A stretch of 64,000 bases of DNA from Mytilus galloprovincialis (Eukaryota > Mollusca > Bivalvia > Mytilida > Mytilidae). The notes beneath the pieces are model-generated. The model made no database searches. It saw only the letters and a list, made by a program, of their open reading frames with translations, and was not told where the DNA came from. Below, piece after piece: positions 15,401 to 30,400 of this stretch (positions are counted from its first letter, which is position 1; each line of letters opens with the position of its first letter). The position numbers and the translations under genes are program-made. The stretch covers positions 38,126,602 to 38,190,601 of the forward strand of contig NC_134850.1 in NCBI RefSeq assembly GCF_965363235.1. The letters are read 5' to 3'.

Positions 15401-18400
15401 TAATATGTTGAAGCAGTCATAATATAAAATATTGTTTGTTTATATATTGTTTTTTGTGTTTATGGGTAATACGAGTTTGGTGTTGACATCAAATGTTCAA
15501 TTGTTTTTACTATGTTTGAAACTTGTCTTGCCATATGATTTACTGTGCGTAATGCTATTGTCTGTTTTGATGGTGAGATTTGAATTACTGTATTATGTAA
15601 TTTGTCTATTATTTATTTTGTTTAACATTTGATTATTTTGGATTTGACTGTACCAAGTCAGGAATATGACAGCTGTTTTTCCATTCGTTTGGTGTGTTTG
15701 GGCTTTTGATATTGCAATTTGAAAAGGAACTTTCCATTTTGTGTTTTTTTTCGAGTTCAATATATTTGTTATTCTACTTTTGGGAAATCAACTGAAAAAA
15801 CAATACGAATGACATAACAAAATTTAAAAAACGAAAATTTTATACTCTTATTAAACAGCCTTTAAAAAATTTCAATCACAAGAATAAATTATGTATCTAC
15901 AATTTTTCTAAGTTTTTTTAAAACGCACCAAAGATTTACGTTGAAAATGTTCTGCAGTAACACAAGCATCTGAAAACTCGTACTGGTAAAATGCAACACC
16001 ACTTTCATGATCGAAAAATCCTTCCCAATGAGCATCAAGCCGCAAGTCTTGTTGGAAATCAACTTCTGGACTTCCATATATCCCATCGTGTACATGTCCA
16101 ACTACTGGAGGGGTGGTATCAAGAGTGATCTGAAATTAAATCAAATATGTAACGAACTGTAATATTCAAAATTCTTTAATTCACTTTTTTTCGATTAAAA
16201 ATCAGAACAGTAATATTTGGGGTTTTTTTTGGCTTTTCTTGAATAGAATAATTCTTAATTATCAATATGAATGAAGGCTTGTGCAAAAACATTGTTCTTT
16301 ATATTTTCGTTATCAAAACTTCTGCTTTCGTTTTGAAATTTATCAACTCTCAATCACGCAATTTTTCTATCAATTTCGCAATGCTTTAAAATCGTTAAGT
16401 GTTTAAGTCTGTATTAAATTTTCTGATCAAACAAATATGAAAGTAGAAAAATATATGTGTTACAATGTATGTACCATCAATGTTACAATCACATATTATT
16501 TTACGAAAATTTAATACAAAAACTAATCAATCGATCTATGAATTTTGAACAGCGAAATACTACTATTTCCTTTATTATACAGACCGGTGGGTAAACTAAA
16601 TATTCAAATTATTATAAAACATAAAGATACTGTCAGTCAAATCTAAAAATCAATTGCTGGGTTCAACTCAACATTATAAAGTTCAAGACAAATATCAAAC
16701 CATTTAGTTATAATGTTGCTCATGACAATGGATAACAAAAGTTACGAATGGACACAAATCGATTTTGTAAGTGAATGTAAAGCTTGAGATACCTACTTTA
16801 ATAGTCTTCAGTGAGACCAATGTTGCCATATTTGTAACATTTACATCAATGAAATAATCCAAATCGTGTTCTCCCTTGGATCTATTATGGACTATCCCAT
16901 TGCCTTCTCCTACTACCATATTAGGCTTGACATTAAAATGTTTGTGGTAACAACCCATGTAATTGGTACAGTAACAAGCCAGTCCTCTATGGTTGTTATA
17001 TTTCTCCTCACATTCTTCTAATGTCTGAAAAAATGGACGTTTGAATAAAGATACTACATGAAATATGCTTGCCGTTGAGTATTGATTTTTTGGTAACATC
17101 ATTTTCATCAATTATTCTTACATATTAAGACCACGCTAAGACTGCATTATAATATTTTTAAGGAAAAAAGTTAGCCCGGATTGTTACATTTAGACTGGTT
17201 CTGAAAAATGTAAATTTACATTTTTCAAATGGAATTCTTATATTTAACCATACTTAGTTGGTAAACATATAAAAATACACGTTCTGTATGAAGGATTACT
17301 AGAAATTTCGGACTACACTAAAAATAGTCATCAGTCTTAGGCCAAAATTGAATATTCATATTACTAACGTCCATTACAGGTATTATAGGTATTTTTGCGA
17401 AAATAAGTGTTTTGTGTCCGTAAATCAGTGAAATGCATTATCACCTGTGTTTCTCCTTGACTTGGTAAATCTATTTCTCCGTGAATTATATTAGTTCCAC
17501 TGTAGTTACTATACAACCTCCATTTTAAATGACTTATTCCACTATGATAATCATAGGCATCCCATTCAATCCTACAACATAAACCGACATATGAAATTGG
17601 CATGTGTCTATTTAAATATAATATGACAAATGTGAGATATATAGAAAAGAAGCATTTTAAATTAATACAAAAATTTGCAACAATGAATTAATACATCAAA
17701 TTCACTTCATTAAATCTATTTACCTGTTTAACAGACACATAATGGTTTGTAAAAATGTACACGAATTAAAAAAATTACAAAATATGTTTATATCTACTAA
17801 AATAAAACAAAAAAATATATAATTTCCTTAAGATTGTTAATCAAGATCAATCAAGTAATGTAATGAACTACATACAGGCAACTTAGAGGTAGAAGATACT
17901 AAAAGGACACTAAAAATAAACCAAAATCCACTAAAATAAAGATTAAAGATGCAAAGTACTGGCCGAATACTACTCGCAGTTACAAATAGTGTTATAAACT
18001 TATAAACTAATAAATGAATATTGTAGACTTTAATATAGTTTTCTCGATTTAATTTATTTACATTTTCACATCGGGGCCTTTTAGAGCTGACTATGCGGTA
18101 TGGGGTTTGTTCATTGTTGAAGGCCGTGTGGTGACCTGTAGTTTTTAATTTTTGTGTCATTTAGTCTATTGTGGAGAGTTGTCTCATTGGCAATCATGCC
18201 ACATCTTCTTTTTTTTTATAATTGATATAAAATATGAGATGCGGTATGATTTTCAAAAGGACAATAATCCAACACAGAAAAAAAAATACTTATGTAGTAG
18301 CAATTGAAATCAGTATTTTCTCCACTCGAATCATGAATTTACGAGTTAAAACATGTTAATAATCATTTATAATAATAACCACCTTCTTTAACAAAATGCT

Positions 18401-21400
18401 TATATAGTATTTCGTCTAACTGTGCAATATTAACTTTTAATGTTCTTACGTCATTTCATTCAATTCTTCAAAGCTATGAATGGCAGTGTTGACTCGATCT
18501 CCTTTAGTGAGCCATAAATTAGAAATAACTGGTGGCGTTGAATCTTTGTAAGTGATAATCGTCTCATCTCTGTAGTTATCCAGAATATCAAATGCTCTTA
18601 TTGTGGTTAAAAGTTGGTCCCCGTCATCCCATGTTACATTTTGAATCGTAAATTCCGCATACAAATTTGATACATGCGTAAAAGGGGAAAACGATTTGAG
18701 CTCGGTTCCATAAACATCATGAGCAGTTTCAAACTTGACAATACCTATTTCAAAGATAAAGATAATTGTAAAATGGTTTTAATCGATTCACTTACATAAC
18801 TTTTTACGTTTAGTCTGCCCATTTATGAGTATTATGTTTTCTGGTCTGTGGGTTCATTTGTACGTTCAAACATAGAAAATGATAGTGTGAGTGGAACATC
18901 CGTGTTCTATGGACACATTCTTGTTTATAATGTAATTTGATCAAATCAATAATAACGTTTTCTAAGCTTGTGTTATTAAACTGTAACATATGATTAGCCG
19001 GCTAAATAAAGGACGAAAGATACCAGAAGGACAGTCAAACTCATAGACCCTATAGCTTTGATTTTTTTGTACTCTTCTATACTTCTAAATAATTTTAAGT
19101 TGTATATTGCTCTTCAGAATGATTTTTTTTATATACCTATCATGTGTCTATCTGGGGCTCATTGAATTCAGTAAGAAAATATCTACCCATTGTAGAATCA
19201 TCTATTGTCTTGGGTCATGAAAAATATTACTTTGTAATGAACCGAAGTTATTCCCTTAGCAAATACAACAGAATGTGATTTCAACAAATTGAGGGATTTT
19301 TCATCGACAACATATATATTTGTTGAGTTTGGTTATTTGATATTTCTGCAGACAATCAGTTTTCTAAAGGGTATTCACTGTGTACAACTGTTCGACTTGT
19401 TTTCATACTCATATAAAGCAGTTTAAATACAGATCCTTCTAAAAAGGACAAAATTATATACGTCTTATAAATCCCAATGAAGTTGAGATTAAAGATACTA
19501 CACAAAGTAGAATGTCGGCTTTATTTATGATCTTTCTTCTAGTTTTTAAATTTTAAAACATTGGACGACTACAAAGCAATTACGTTATTAGAATTAATGT
19601 TTAAAAGTTGAGCTCATGACTGTTTACAATTTTCAGACTTCATTACCAGGAATGTTTTCTTTTAATTTAAACGGGACCAACAGAGTTTGATGACAAATTT
19701 TCAAAATAGACATTACTTTAATGTCACGTCATCATCACAAATTGACTGACCTATATGGTGTGTCAGTGTCTCAACTTACTAGCAACATGTTTTAGGTCTT
19801 TAATCTTTGGTTATTTGGAAAGGTGTAGGATATATAATAAAACCGATTGCATCATATTCTTGATTGAGCCAGCTTGACTTCGCATTACATGTGATGCATG
19901 CATTGCAGGATGTCCCTACCCTTTTCGCTCCTTATCGATTTCATACGATTCCCTCAGTTTGTGTTTGTTATCTTGATTTGTATTTTTTTTAATCGTTTTA
20001 CAAATTCAAACATTGGTAAACTACTGTTGTCTTGTTTTACAATATTCTTTAGTTTAACCATTAAAAATACATTTTTTTTACCTTTTACATTCGGAACACT
20101 TTTTACGGTACGTTTACCGCTATTGTCATCGTATGTCGATAAAATGTTTGGATATGACTGAACATTTGCAAGCCAATTGTGTTTTACGTGATTGGTTTTC
20201 ACAGATGTGTCCTTCCATGCCACTTCTATGAAAGGGCTTGTATTTGTTATCCATCTTTTCCCCAGATAATGTATTGTATTTTTCACGTCTGTGTTGCCTT
20301 TTCCTGTATCGATGATATCGTAATTGTCATACAGAAAAAGGGATCTTGCAGTCTCATAATTTCCTGCCCTGTCATAGCTTCTAAAATGAATAGAATACAT
20401 CCCTGTGTTGGCCATTTCTATTCTACTCTGAAAAATATTGATATAAAAGAAGTAACGAAGCTGAGAGGTATTAAGTATGAGGGCATGATACTGATTTACT
20501 TCTTGGTGATTAACCAAAAACAATTGTATGTCAACCGTAGGCATTCATATTGAACAAAACACATACCGTAGAGCCAGTTTAAGATGATTTAAGCGACACA
20601 TCTCTTTTTATCTAGAATACGGATACGACAAAAGACTCAATTGTTTTAATATTATCATTGTCGTGCTATAATTTAAGCCGTATTTAGATGTTTTAAAAGC
20701 TTGTATGTTTTTACCTGATTACTGAAACATAATGATCGGTTGTTTTTGAATTGTTTGTTTTATTCAATGGAAGTGATTATTTTCTAAATGCCTTTTATTT
20801 ATTATCTATGTTTTAGAGATTTAAAGCTAAAGTTACATAAACACTGTCGAAATACACATCAATCAACGCGGACCTATATGATATTAGATCTCCAGCTTAG
20901 GTGTCAGTCCATGTTGTATGTTTAAGTTGATAATGTTTATGAAGGCAAATTAAATTTCATTCCGCAAGGGAATCATCAGCCTAGTAGTCAGCACTTCTGT
21001 GCTGACATGAATTATCATTGATATGGACATATTCATATAGTATACTTAGGCTTTTCTACCTAAGGTTTTAGATTACCTTAGCTGTATTTAGCAAAACGTT
21101 TAGGAATTTTGGTCCTCAATGCTCTTCAACTTTGGCCTTTTTAACTTATTTTTATTCGAGCGTCACTGGTGAGTCTTTCTTAGACGAAACGAGCGTCTGA
21201 CGTAAATACAGAGTTAATCCTGGTGTCTATGATAAGTTTATTGAAAACTTTCTTTAAAGTTTATAATCTACTTAATTGCTAAAAAAGCGACCAAGCGACC
21301 AACAGTTCAGAATTTCTTAAAGAAAATAAAAAATTCAACAGCCAAAAGCAAATTGTGTTTACTATGAAACATTTAAAAATACTTAGACATACTGATCGAC

Positions 21401-24400
21401 CTATAATCCCTTTGACATGCATGATTGGTGCTGCATTTTCTTTTATTTCATCTTGTCCGGCAGTTTCCAGTTCAAATACTTCAATATCATAATAGTCTAT
21501 TCCAGAAAGATCATCTGACCAATCGATCCAATGGATATCTATAAAACGCTGAAATTATCACGAACAATGACAGGTGATGTTTGTTTTTGCTTATTATTTC
21601 GTTCAAAATGAATTTTTTTTTAATTAAAAAACATTAATCTTCTTTTTTTTCTTTCTACATTGTGATGATGTTAACAATAATCTCGTAGCTTATAGCATTT
21701 GAAGTGACGGGAAAGCCTTGATGGTTTTGATCGTATGTTTGTAAATAACTTTATGAAATAATTAATAGAAAGCAAATAGTAATAACCGATACGGAAAACC
21801 CGTAAGCTGTTAGTTTAAAAAGTCTAATAATTGTGGCAGGGAAAAAAATCAAATCAAATCAACATCTTCATTCATGAAAACAATTTTTAGATTCAGTTTG
21901 GTGTCGCTTATAAAATTACGTACAGATTTTGATGTATCAGGTACGTAAACAGGTAGAGAATCACAAAACGATGCAATGCAAGAAAAGTATGGAAGCTCTG
22001 TATCCCAGTGAAATTCATAAGATTCCAATGTTTTGATTCCTTCTAAATTTACTGTGTGTGTAGGCCACTTTCCTTCAATTTTGTAACTGTGTCTGTTATC
22101 TCTGTTCTCATAAACCAAATATCCTCCATTTTCAAGTTCAACTGATATAGTTAACCTACAAATTGAATTGTTCAAATACTTTAAAAACGAAAACTATTTC
22201 ATTTACTGTTAAGATTTGGGAAATCCTTTAAATTAAAGAATACTTCTCCCTTATGCAAAGCTCGCCCACTTTGGCTATACTTTTTGTCCGTTTTGGTTTT
22301 ATAAGCCGATCTACTTTTGTATTATGTTTTGAATTTACAATGATATTGGCCGTGATTATCACTGAAGCGACATTACTTGTCGAAAGGCGCATCTGGTGCT
22401 TTATAATTGTAACGGTTCATATTATTGACCCATGTTATTATGTAATGAGTTGTTTCAATTGTAATCTATGAATGTTCCCGGTAAAAACAACAAAAAGAGC
22501 AACAAACTGGAACGATTGTTTAAATATGTGTGAGTTAATCGTAATTTGTGTAGCGATTCTCTTTATACAGACCATTTGAAATGCATTTAGAATCAAGAAT
22601 AAATGCGTAGTTATTGAAAACTCGTATTGCAAGGCAACTAAAAAACAGGTATCTTACATATCAAATTTTATCTGTCATCTCCAAATCATTCCGTTTAGTA
22701 GCTTCTGAGAAAAGTGTGGAGAACACGTTTGTCGGCCGAACGTACGGAATGTGTGGGTAGAATATTATTTCGCTTAAAATCGATTTTTAAGTCTGAAGTT
22801 ATAGTTTGTTGTGAATGTGTTTATAAGAATTTTATATTTTTGCCACAAAATATAACTGTCCTCTTTGAAAAAGTATCTGCATTTGATATCAATTGTTGTA
22901 ATTGATCAAACTGTTTTTTGTCGGGTTTTTTTTTCGTTTTTCTTTTGTTATAAATCCAGCAGGTTTTTTTTCGTTTAAATTCTTTCACATTTTGTTATGA
23001 TGATGTCTTTTTTATATCTGACTATACAGGTTGGGATTTGATAACTGTTGAAGTACGTACATTGATCTATAGTTCTTAAACCTGCTTCGTTTTGGACTGT
23101 GTAAGATACCCGATATATATCTTATTGGCCGTCATACAACATATATACATAGGAAGATGTTGTATGAGTGCCAATGATAAAACTCACCATGCAAGTCATC
23201 ATTTATAATTATAGTAAATCCTTATGTTATAAAGCCTTAAATACAGCAAATCCTACATAAAATTGAGAATGAAAATGTCGAATGTGTCAAAGAGACAAGA
23301 ACCCGGCCATAGAGCAGACAACAGCCGAAGGACACCAATAGGTGTTCAATGCAGCGTAAAACTCTCGCATCCGGAGCTTCCTTCAGTTGGCCCCTTATCA
23401 AATATGTATACTAGTTCAATGATAATGGACGTAATACTATTCTCATAATTATACACAAGAAATTTAATTAAAAATGCCTACATAAATGCTTTTCAAAGTA
23501 CCTACTCGTCATTGTGTCTGAATTGATCTACAAATTTTAAACTTCTTTTGCAGCGAAACTCTGTTTTGACTGGGAAAGGCGAAGTTCTTTTTATGTTGTT
23601 CTTGCAATTTTCATTGAAAAGGGATACAGTTGTAATATTGTCTGAAATAAATGTACATTGTACAGAAGAGGATCAAGTAGACATCTTACACATTGAGCAG
23701 TTCATCAAACAATTAATATATTTGAGACGCCAATATACATGTAGTACATCATAATGAACTTTATAAATAATTTATATCGTTCTTTGACAGTAGACTTCGT
23801 AAATGATCTTCTTTTTTTGCATAGTCCAATTTTGAAAGATTTACAATTGAAACAATAAATTTGTAAATATAATGGAGTTTGATGCGACTGTCATACGTGA
23901 GAAGTTAAGAACTATAAAACCAGGTTCAATCCACTATTTTCTACATTTGAATAAATGTACCAAGTCAGGAATATGACAGTTCTTGTCCATTCGTTTTTGA
24001 TGCGTTTTGTTATTTGATTTTGCCATGTGATTATGGACTTTCCGAATTGATTTTCCTCTGAGTTCAGTATTTTTGTGATTTTACTTTTTTCTACATTTGA
24101 ATAAAACTGTACCAAGTCAGGAATATGACAGTGGTTGTCCATTCGTTTGATGTGTTTTATTATTTGATTTTGCCATTTGATAAGGGACTTTCTGTTTTGA
24201 ATTTTCCTCAGAATTCAGTATTTTGGTGATTTTACCTTTGAGTTACATTATGTTTAATCTTTACTAAATCAAATAATGAAACTGAGACTATAATTAAAGT
24301 TATTTGATAGGAAAACTTTAATCGTCCAATGTTGTTCAATTGTTGATATTTAAACAGTCAATTTTCGACCAAAACACAGTTTAGTATGATACACTCTGTT

Positions 24401-27400
24401 GTATATTATAAAATACTGTTTAGTAAAGGTATGATGACATTTCTACGCCTGTACATTTCAATTTTGTGAATCTTTCACTTGAAAATTAACGTGTCAACAA
24501 TTAAATTCTCAACATTAAAGATATATAATATAAAGTTAATGTTTTACTATAGCTTCACTTTTTGGCTAGTCATAAAACTTTTTCCATTTGATTTATGACT
24601 TTTGAACAATTGAACAGCGATATACTACTGTTGCCTTTATTTAAACACGAACTTTTGCAAATCGATCTGATACTATACACCCAGAGCCACAACTTATTAA
24701 AGACGAAAAATGTTCTAGATACAAATGGTGTTTGCTTCCTGATTCTGTTTTTGTGTAAAAATACCTATTTATGTCACCAATGATTTTTGGATACTTTGTT
24801 GTTGTGCAATTTTTATCCATTTGAATTTCTTCTCAGTGAAACGCTATTCTATTTATTTATTTATCTATGATTTATTTCAATAACATTCCAATTCAAAATA
24901 AGGAAAATACATTACCTCTAATAAAGATAGCTTTCATCCCGCCTGCTATTATACCATACTTAAATTCGATAACATAATGTGTCACAGTTTTGTCTTCACC
25001 ATTTATTGTTTCAGTGTGTTCACCAAACTTTGGTATATTTCCTGTTGCATTGTAAATTGCTCCTAGAGAAAATTCCATTGTTTTCAAATGTCTATTATTG
25101 GTCCATTTTGTTGAAACATTTCTAGGAATATTTGCATTTTCTGGAGATGAAACCGTGGTGTTTTCTGCGTCCATGAAGATCACATGCGCATGGAGTATAT
25201 CGATTTCTTTTGAAACTGAAAAATAAATGTATAGGGTGTTACATATTATTTTTGTAGTACAGATAATCAAAAAGTGACAAGACCTAAAATGACAAGTAAA
25301 AAAAAACGAATGAAATACTTCAAATTGTGAAGTTTTTTTACGTTCCTTTATTTATTATCGTTTTCTACCTATTCGGTACACAGGCTGGTTTCAAATGACA
25401 AGCTGAAGAACGCACACTCACACAGCAAGGTCAAGACACCTCTATCATTGACCTGAGCTCTTATCTCTACTTACTTGCATTACAATGTTCTGATGGACTA
25501 GCAAAACCTTCAATACAAACACATGTATCTGCATACTCGTCCGAACAATAACCAGGAAAACATCTAGTACTGTCTGGTCTCCAGGAACAAGTCTCTGTTT
25601 AAGATAATTAATGCATATGAGTTACAATTTTCAAGGCTTTATATAGTAACAGATGTCCATAATACTTAAATAATAAGTGTAGGTCACTTTGACTAGTTGT
25701 AAGAATACTGCATATTTCACATTTGTTAAATGCTTTACGTTTGGTCTGAAGCTTGTTGTTCATTGCACATTTCTTATTTCATCCATATTTCTGTTCTATA
25801 TTTGCAAAAGGTGACAACCTTTTTGTTGATCAACTTAGAAGTTCTGATAATCAATCCGATTTATATTTTCCATTTTATTTTTTTTTGTTCATTTGAAAAA
25901 AATCAACACCTTGCATTTTAGCATGGCATATATATGTTTCCCCTTAGTTTCTTGAACTGATTCTCTCTCGATGGTACAAAGGAACAAAATGCTTATCCCT
26001 ACTTATTGTTGCTCGTCATTTCATTCACATATTAAACGATATGTATATTGCTTCTTATATTTAGTTTTTTCGGCATGAGATTTTTAGAAGCCTCTCTTTA
26101 AGGAGGCTTAATATATCGCCTTGTTTTCATTTCATGTAGTTGGGGCTTACAAGTTCAGTTTTGAAGTGACAATCTGGTTGTAGCATATCTTGCTCATGAT
26201 AAGATTTCTTTATCCACCGTACCATTCCATGAAATTATTTTTATATACTTTGTCAAATATTAATGCTGTAACTTACTTTCACATGTAATGGATATGTTGT
26301 TGTACTTGTATGCTCTCTGATAACGTATATTATCATTTTCGTATTTACAATATACACATTCGTTGTCATAACCATGAGGTGAGTGACAGTTTCTGTATTC
26401 ACACATTGGTATATATGGGCATACTGAAACCAAGTGAAAAGTCGTGACCAGCATTTTTGCATATACTTTACATTTTCTCATTCTGTGTGCCGCTACCCGT
26501 AATTAATGTTGACTGTTTATTTTAATGGTCACATAGTTCGTTACTTGTGACTTTCAAATCTTTTACTTTCCTATTACTCGTGTATTTAATAACTTACCAT
26601 GTAATATGTATTTTGTTAATCTGTTTTTTGTTAAGGTTCGTAAAAAAATCAAGAGCAATATGCTCTACGTCTTACATTCTCTACATATTTACAAGAATGT
26701 CAGTGAATAGCGAATAGTTTGTTTCTTTTTCTGTTACAACCTTATTACCACACTACGTGTGTTGCTTTGCAGCATTGTGCGAACCTATTGTACATGGTGG
26801 ATAACATATTGTTGATTAACCGCTGACAGATAAAAGTGCTTATATCAAATCATTTGTCATTAAACAATATATACGATAACTATGGCTCTATTTAACGTTT
26901 TCTGCATTACTAGAATTTCGTGAGACTTTTCGGTCCTTGAAAGGATAAGAACATTCAGTAAAACAACATTGAATGAGATAGTTATCAAAAGTACCAGAAT
27001 TATAATTAAGTACGCCAGACGCGCGTTTAGTCTTCATAAGACTCATCAGTGACGCTCAAATCGAAATATTTATAAAGCCAAACAAGATTGTTTATTTTGT
27101 TTTAGCTTCCCTCGATGTAATGATCATTTTCTTTTTAAGTTTCACCCTATTAACACCGGAAAATGATCTGAATGCCAGACAGAAGAGTTGGTGAATTGTC
27201 TTGACAACTGACGAATATTACTTACAATTTTGTGTCAATAAAAATCCATTGTCTAATAACTAAGACTCACTTTTACAGTATCCATCATTATAATCTGCAT
27301 AAAATCCCTTGTTGCAGCATTCACATTCATTTGGTCTTACACATTTTCCACCACTATTTCTCTCTTCATTTGAAGAACTTCTATCGGGAACGCTGTCATT

Positions 27401-30400
27401 CGTATAGTGCATATTGCAAGCATCGTTTTGATTCGATAATGTCGTATTACTGCATAAAACTTAAAAGAAACATTTTAAATAGGGTGAGTAAATACGATTT
27501 AATCAGAAAATTTGGAATGATATTGTTTCTGTCGTTATATTGACTGTTTTTATTATGTTATCTTTTGAATAAGTAAAAGCTGATGTCAGATTTTTGGTAC
27601 AAGTCTCAACCAAATTTATATATATATATGTATTTCGATTGGTGAAGATTTGGTGCTGCACAATATATCTGAACATGTCCTATTTTATTTTTATTTTTTT
27701 TAATGTCCTATTTTGCGGCTGCCTTCTTGAAGTTTATCTAATATATCCATTTGATTGTGAAAGTTTTTAATTTCTTTTACTCGGGGGTAAATATAAAATA
27801 TCATTGAGCAGCGAAGGGTTGTTTAGTTATCTTGTGCACTTGGCTTATATAAGCGGTTCAGAATGCTAACTATTATGTTTTTTTTTTCATTGTTTATTTC
27901 ATTGAATACGAATCTTTTTTTTCTCACCTTTTTCTTTTTGCAACTGAAATAATTTATTTCTGTATAAACAAATGAATAATCAACGAAGTTGTTGTATTTT
28001 GTATTAGTTTGTTGCTCTTTTATCAGATATTGCTATGCTAAGTAATTATTTGTTTCACAATGAGATAAAGCATCGTAAAGGAGTATGTTTACGAAGAGTT
28101 AAACTTTAATCTTAGATTTTAATGGGTTTTTTAATCAGGCAAAATAACAGAAAACTCAAAAAGTTATAGTTCTGCAGGTTATGGGAGGGTGGCGTGGTCA
28201 TAAACCCAGTCACATTCTTTATGTGACAGTCACATGTCAGAAATGGAACGCCACAGCTGTCTTATGTGGAACTCTGATATTACTATATGTTGTTTCATTA
28301 TTACTTAATGATATTTTGTCTTGACTTAATATGGTTTTGACATTACGTAATGATGTTTTAATATAACTCAATATGGAATAGTCATTACTTAATGATATTT
28401 CGATATTACACGATATGGTTTCGTATTGACTTGATATAGTTTTGTCATAACTCAATATGGTTTTGTCATTACTCGATGTGGTTTCACCATTATTTAATAT
28501 GGTTGTGTCATTAGTCAATGTGGTTTTAACATTACTTAATGTGTATGCGACTTAACGTAATGTAGTTGTTTCATTACATGATGTGGTTTTGTTATTTCGT
28601 AATGATGATCTGTCTATTTTTTATATGGTTTTGACATTGCGTAATGATGTTTCAAAATTTGACGATTTTACACTACTTGATGTGTTTGTTTCATTATTTG
28701 ATGTGGTCTTGTCATTCTTTGATGTGGTCCTGTCATTCATTGATGTGGTTATCCCATTACTTGATGAGGTAAAACCACGTGACCAATACGGAAAAAAAAC
28801 CTGTTGTATTTTTAGATAGATTGCCTTGAATGCGTGTGGCCATCCATCCAGTTAGTGTTCAAATTAAAGTTCGGGTTACTGTGTGAGTTAAACTTTGAGT
28901 TAGTTTTCGAATTCAAGTCATGCTTAGAATTAAAGTTCCAGTAAGCATTGAGTTTCGAGTTGGACTTCGAGTTTGAGTCACATTTAAAGGCAGAGTTCTA
29001 GTTTGAGTCACTTCTTGAGGTAGAGTTTGAGTAAGATTCGAATTTAAGTCTCATTTAGATTAATTAAGATTTCGAGTTGAAATTCGAGCTATTTTATATA
29101 CCTTTTTGCGTACTAAATAAACAATGTTGCAGTATACAAACGCAACATAGGAGTTGAGATAAAGTTAGATCATCATTACGAAATAACAAAACCACATCAT
29201 GTAATGAAACAGCTACATTACGTTAAGTCACATACACATCAAGTAATGTTAAAACCACATTGACTAATGACACAACCATATTAAAGAATGGTGAAACCAC
29301 ATCGAGTAATGACAAAATCATATTGAGTAATGACAAAACTATATCAAGTCAATACGAAACCATATCGTGTAATATCGAAATATCATTAAGTAATGACTAT
29401 TCCATATTGAGTTATATTAAAACGTAATGTCAAAACCATACTAAGTAAAGACAAAATATCATTAAGTAATAATAAAACAACATAAAGTAATATCAGAGTT
29501 CCACATAAGACAGCTGTGGCGTTCCATACTATGACAGAAGCCTGTATTTCATTTGATGTCGTTTGACCATGTCTGTCATATTTGTTTATCGTAAAAAAAT
29601 ATATATAAATTAAGCAGTAAGTTTTCTCGTTTAAATTGTTTCATTTGTCATGTCGGGGTTGTTTAAAGCCGACTGATGTTTTTTTATCTCATTGTTGAAG
29701 ACCATACGGTTACCTATAATTGCTTACGTCCACTTAATTTGAACTCTGGTTGAAAGTTGTCTCATTGGTAATCCTACTAAATCTCTTTATTTTTACATTG
29801 ATAAAACTATTCATTCAAAATAATTTCTAGTTGGCCAATTAGATGACAATTTCTGAAACTAAGAGCCCATCATTATAATATCATGTAATATTTGGTCAAA
29901 TTTTCTTTTAGTTTTAAACGATATCTTTTTTGAATTATTATAAAAGGCCCAGGCATGATAAATACAAATGAGTTGTGTGCATATTTCAAAATTAAAACGT
30001 TTATTAGATACATAGTTACCTTGACAAGTCGTTCCTCCATATCCATTACAACACACTGTTCTGTACTCAGTTGTCGTTCTAGAGTAAGTTAAATGTCAAC
30101 AATGTCTCATTCATTAAAACAATATAATGTGTATAATGTCAGGAGAAAATACTAAAATGTTTCACCCCGCAACATTCTGTGTGTATGTGCCTTTCTCAAG
30201 TCAGGAGCCTGTAATACACGTGATACAGTGGTTGTCGTTTGTTTATGGTTACATATTTGTTTTTCGTTAATTTTTTGTACATAAATAAGTACGTTAGTTT
30301 TCGGGTTTGAAATGTTTTACATTGTCATTTCGGGGCCATTTATAGCTGACTATGCAGTATGGACTTTGCTCATTGTTGAAGGCCGTATGGTGACCTAAAG

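Larger units (their letters stand above)
22156..24915. other. Intron(s), probably containing one unseen short exon
   Basis: The phase mismatch across this gap (1 out, 2 in) implies an exon of length 1 mod 3, or two exons, not located. Repeats here: 22990-23200 (family fragments), 23262-23475, 23856-24240. A good acceptor at 22703 (CTTTTCTCAG) opens a frame that ends in a stop and has no matching donor. Confidence 0.5.

Noticed and set aside
19898..20553. Plus-strand open frames of 87 and 124 codons
   Set aside because: Antisense to the exon 20082-20427; no motif or splice support.
22655..22703. Segment after acceptor CTTTTCTCAG as the missing exon of the minus-strand gene
   Set aside because: The frame ends in TGA before the only donor (GATAT|GTAAGA), and the length class is wrong.
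24777..24836. Minus-strand segment reading 'EIQMDKNCTTTKYPKII' between CTGAG and GTGACA
   Set aside because: Poor acceptor, and its phase (1 to 1) would not fix the junction; no similarity to the repeat units.
28237..28819. Open frames of 93 and 78 codons with regular 'TILSND...' and 'SLFDVVLS' repeats
   Set aside because: They are translations of the ~20-bp subrepeats in the foldback element arms, not a protein gene.
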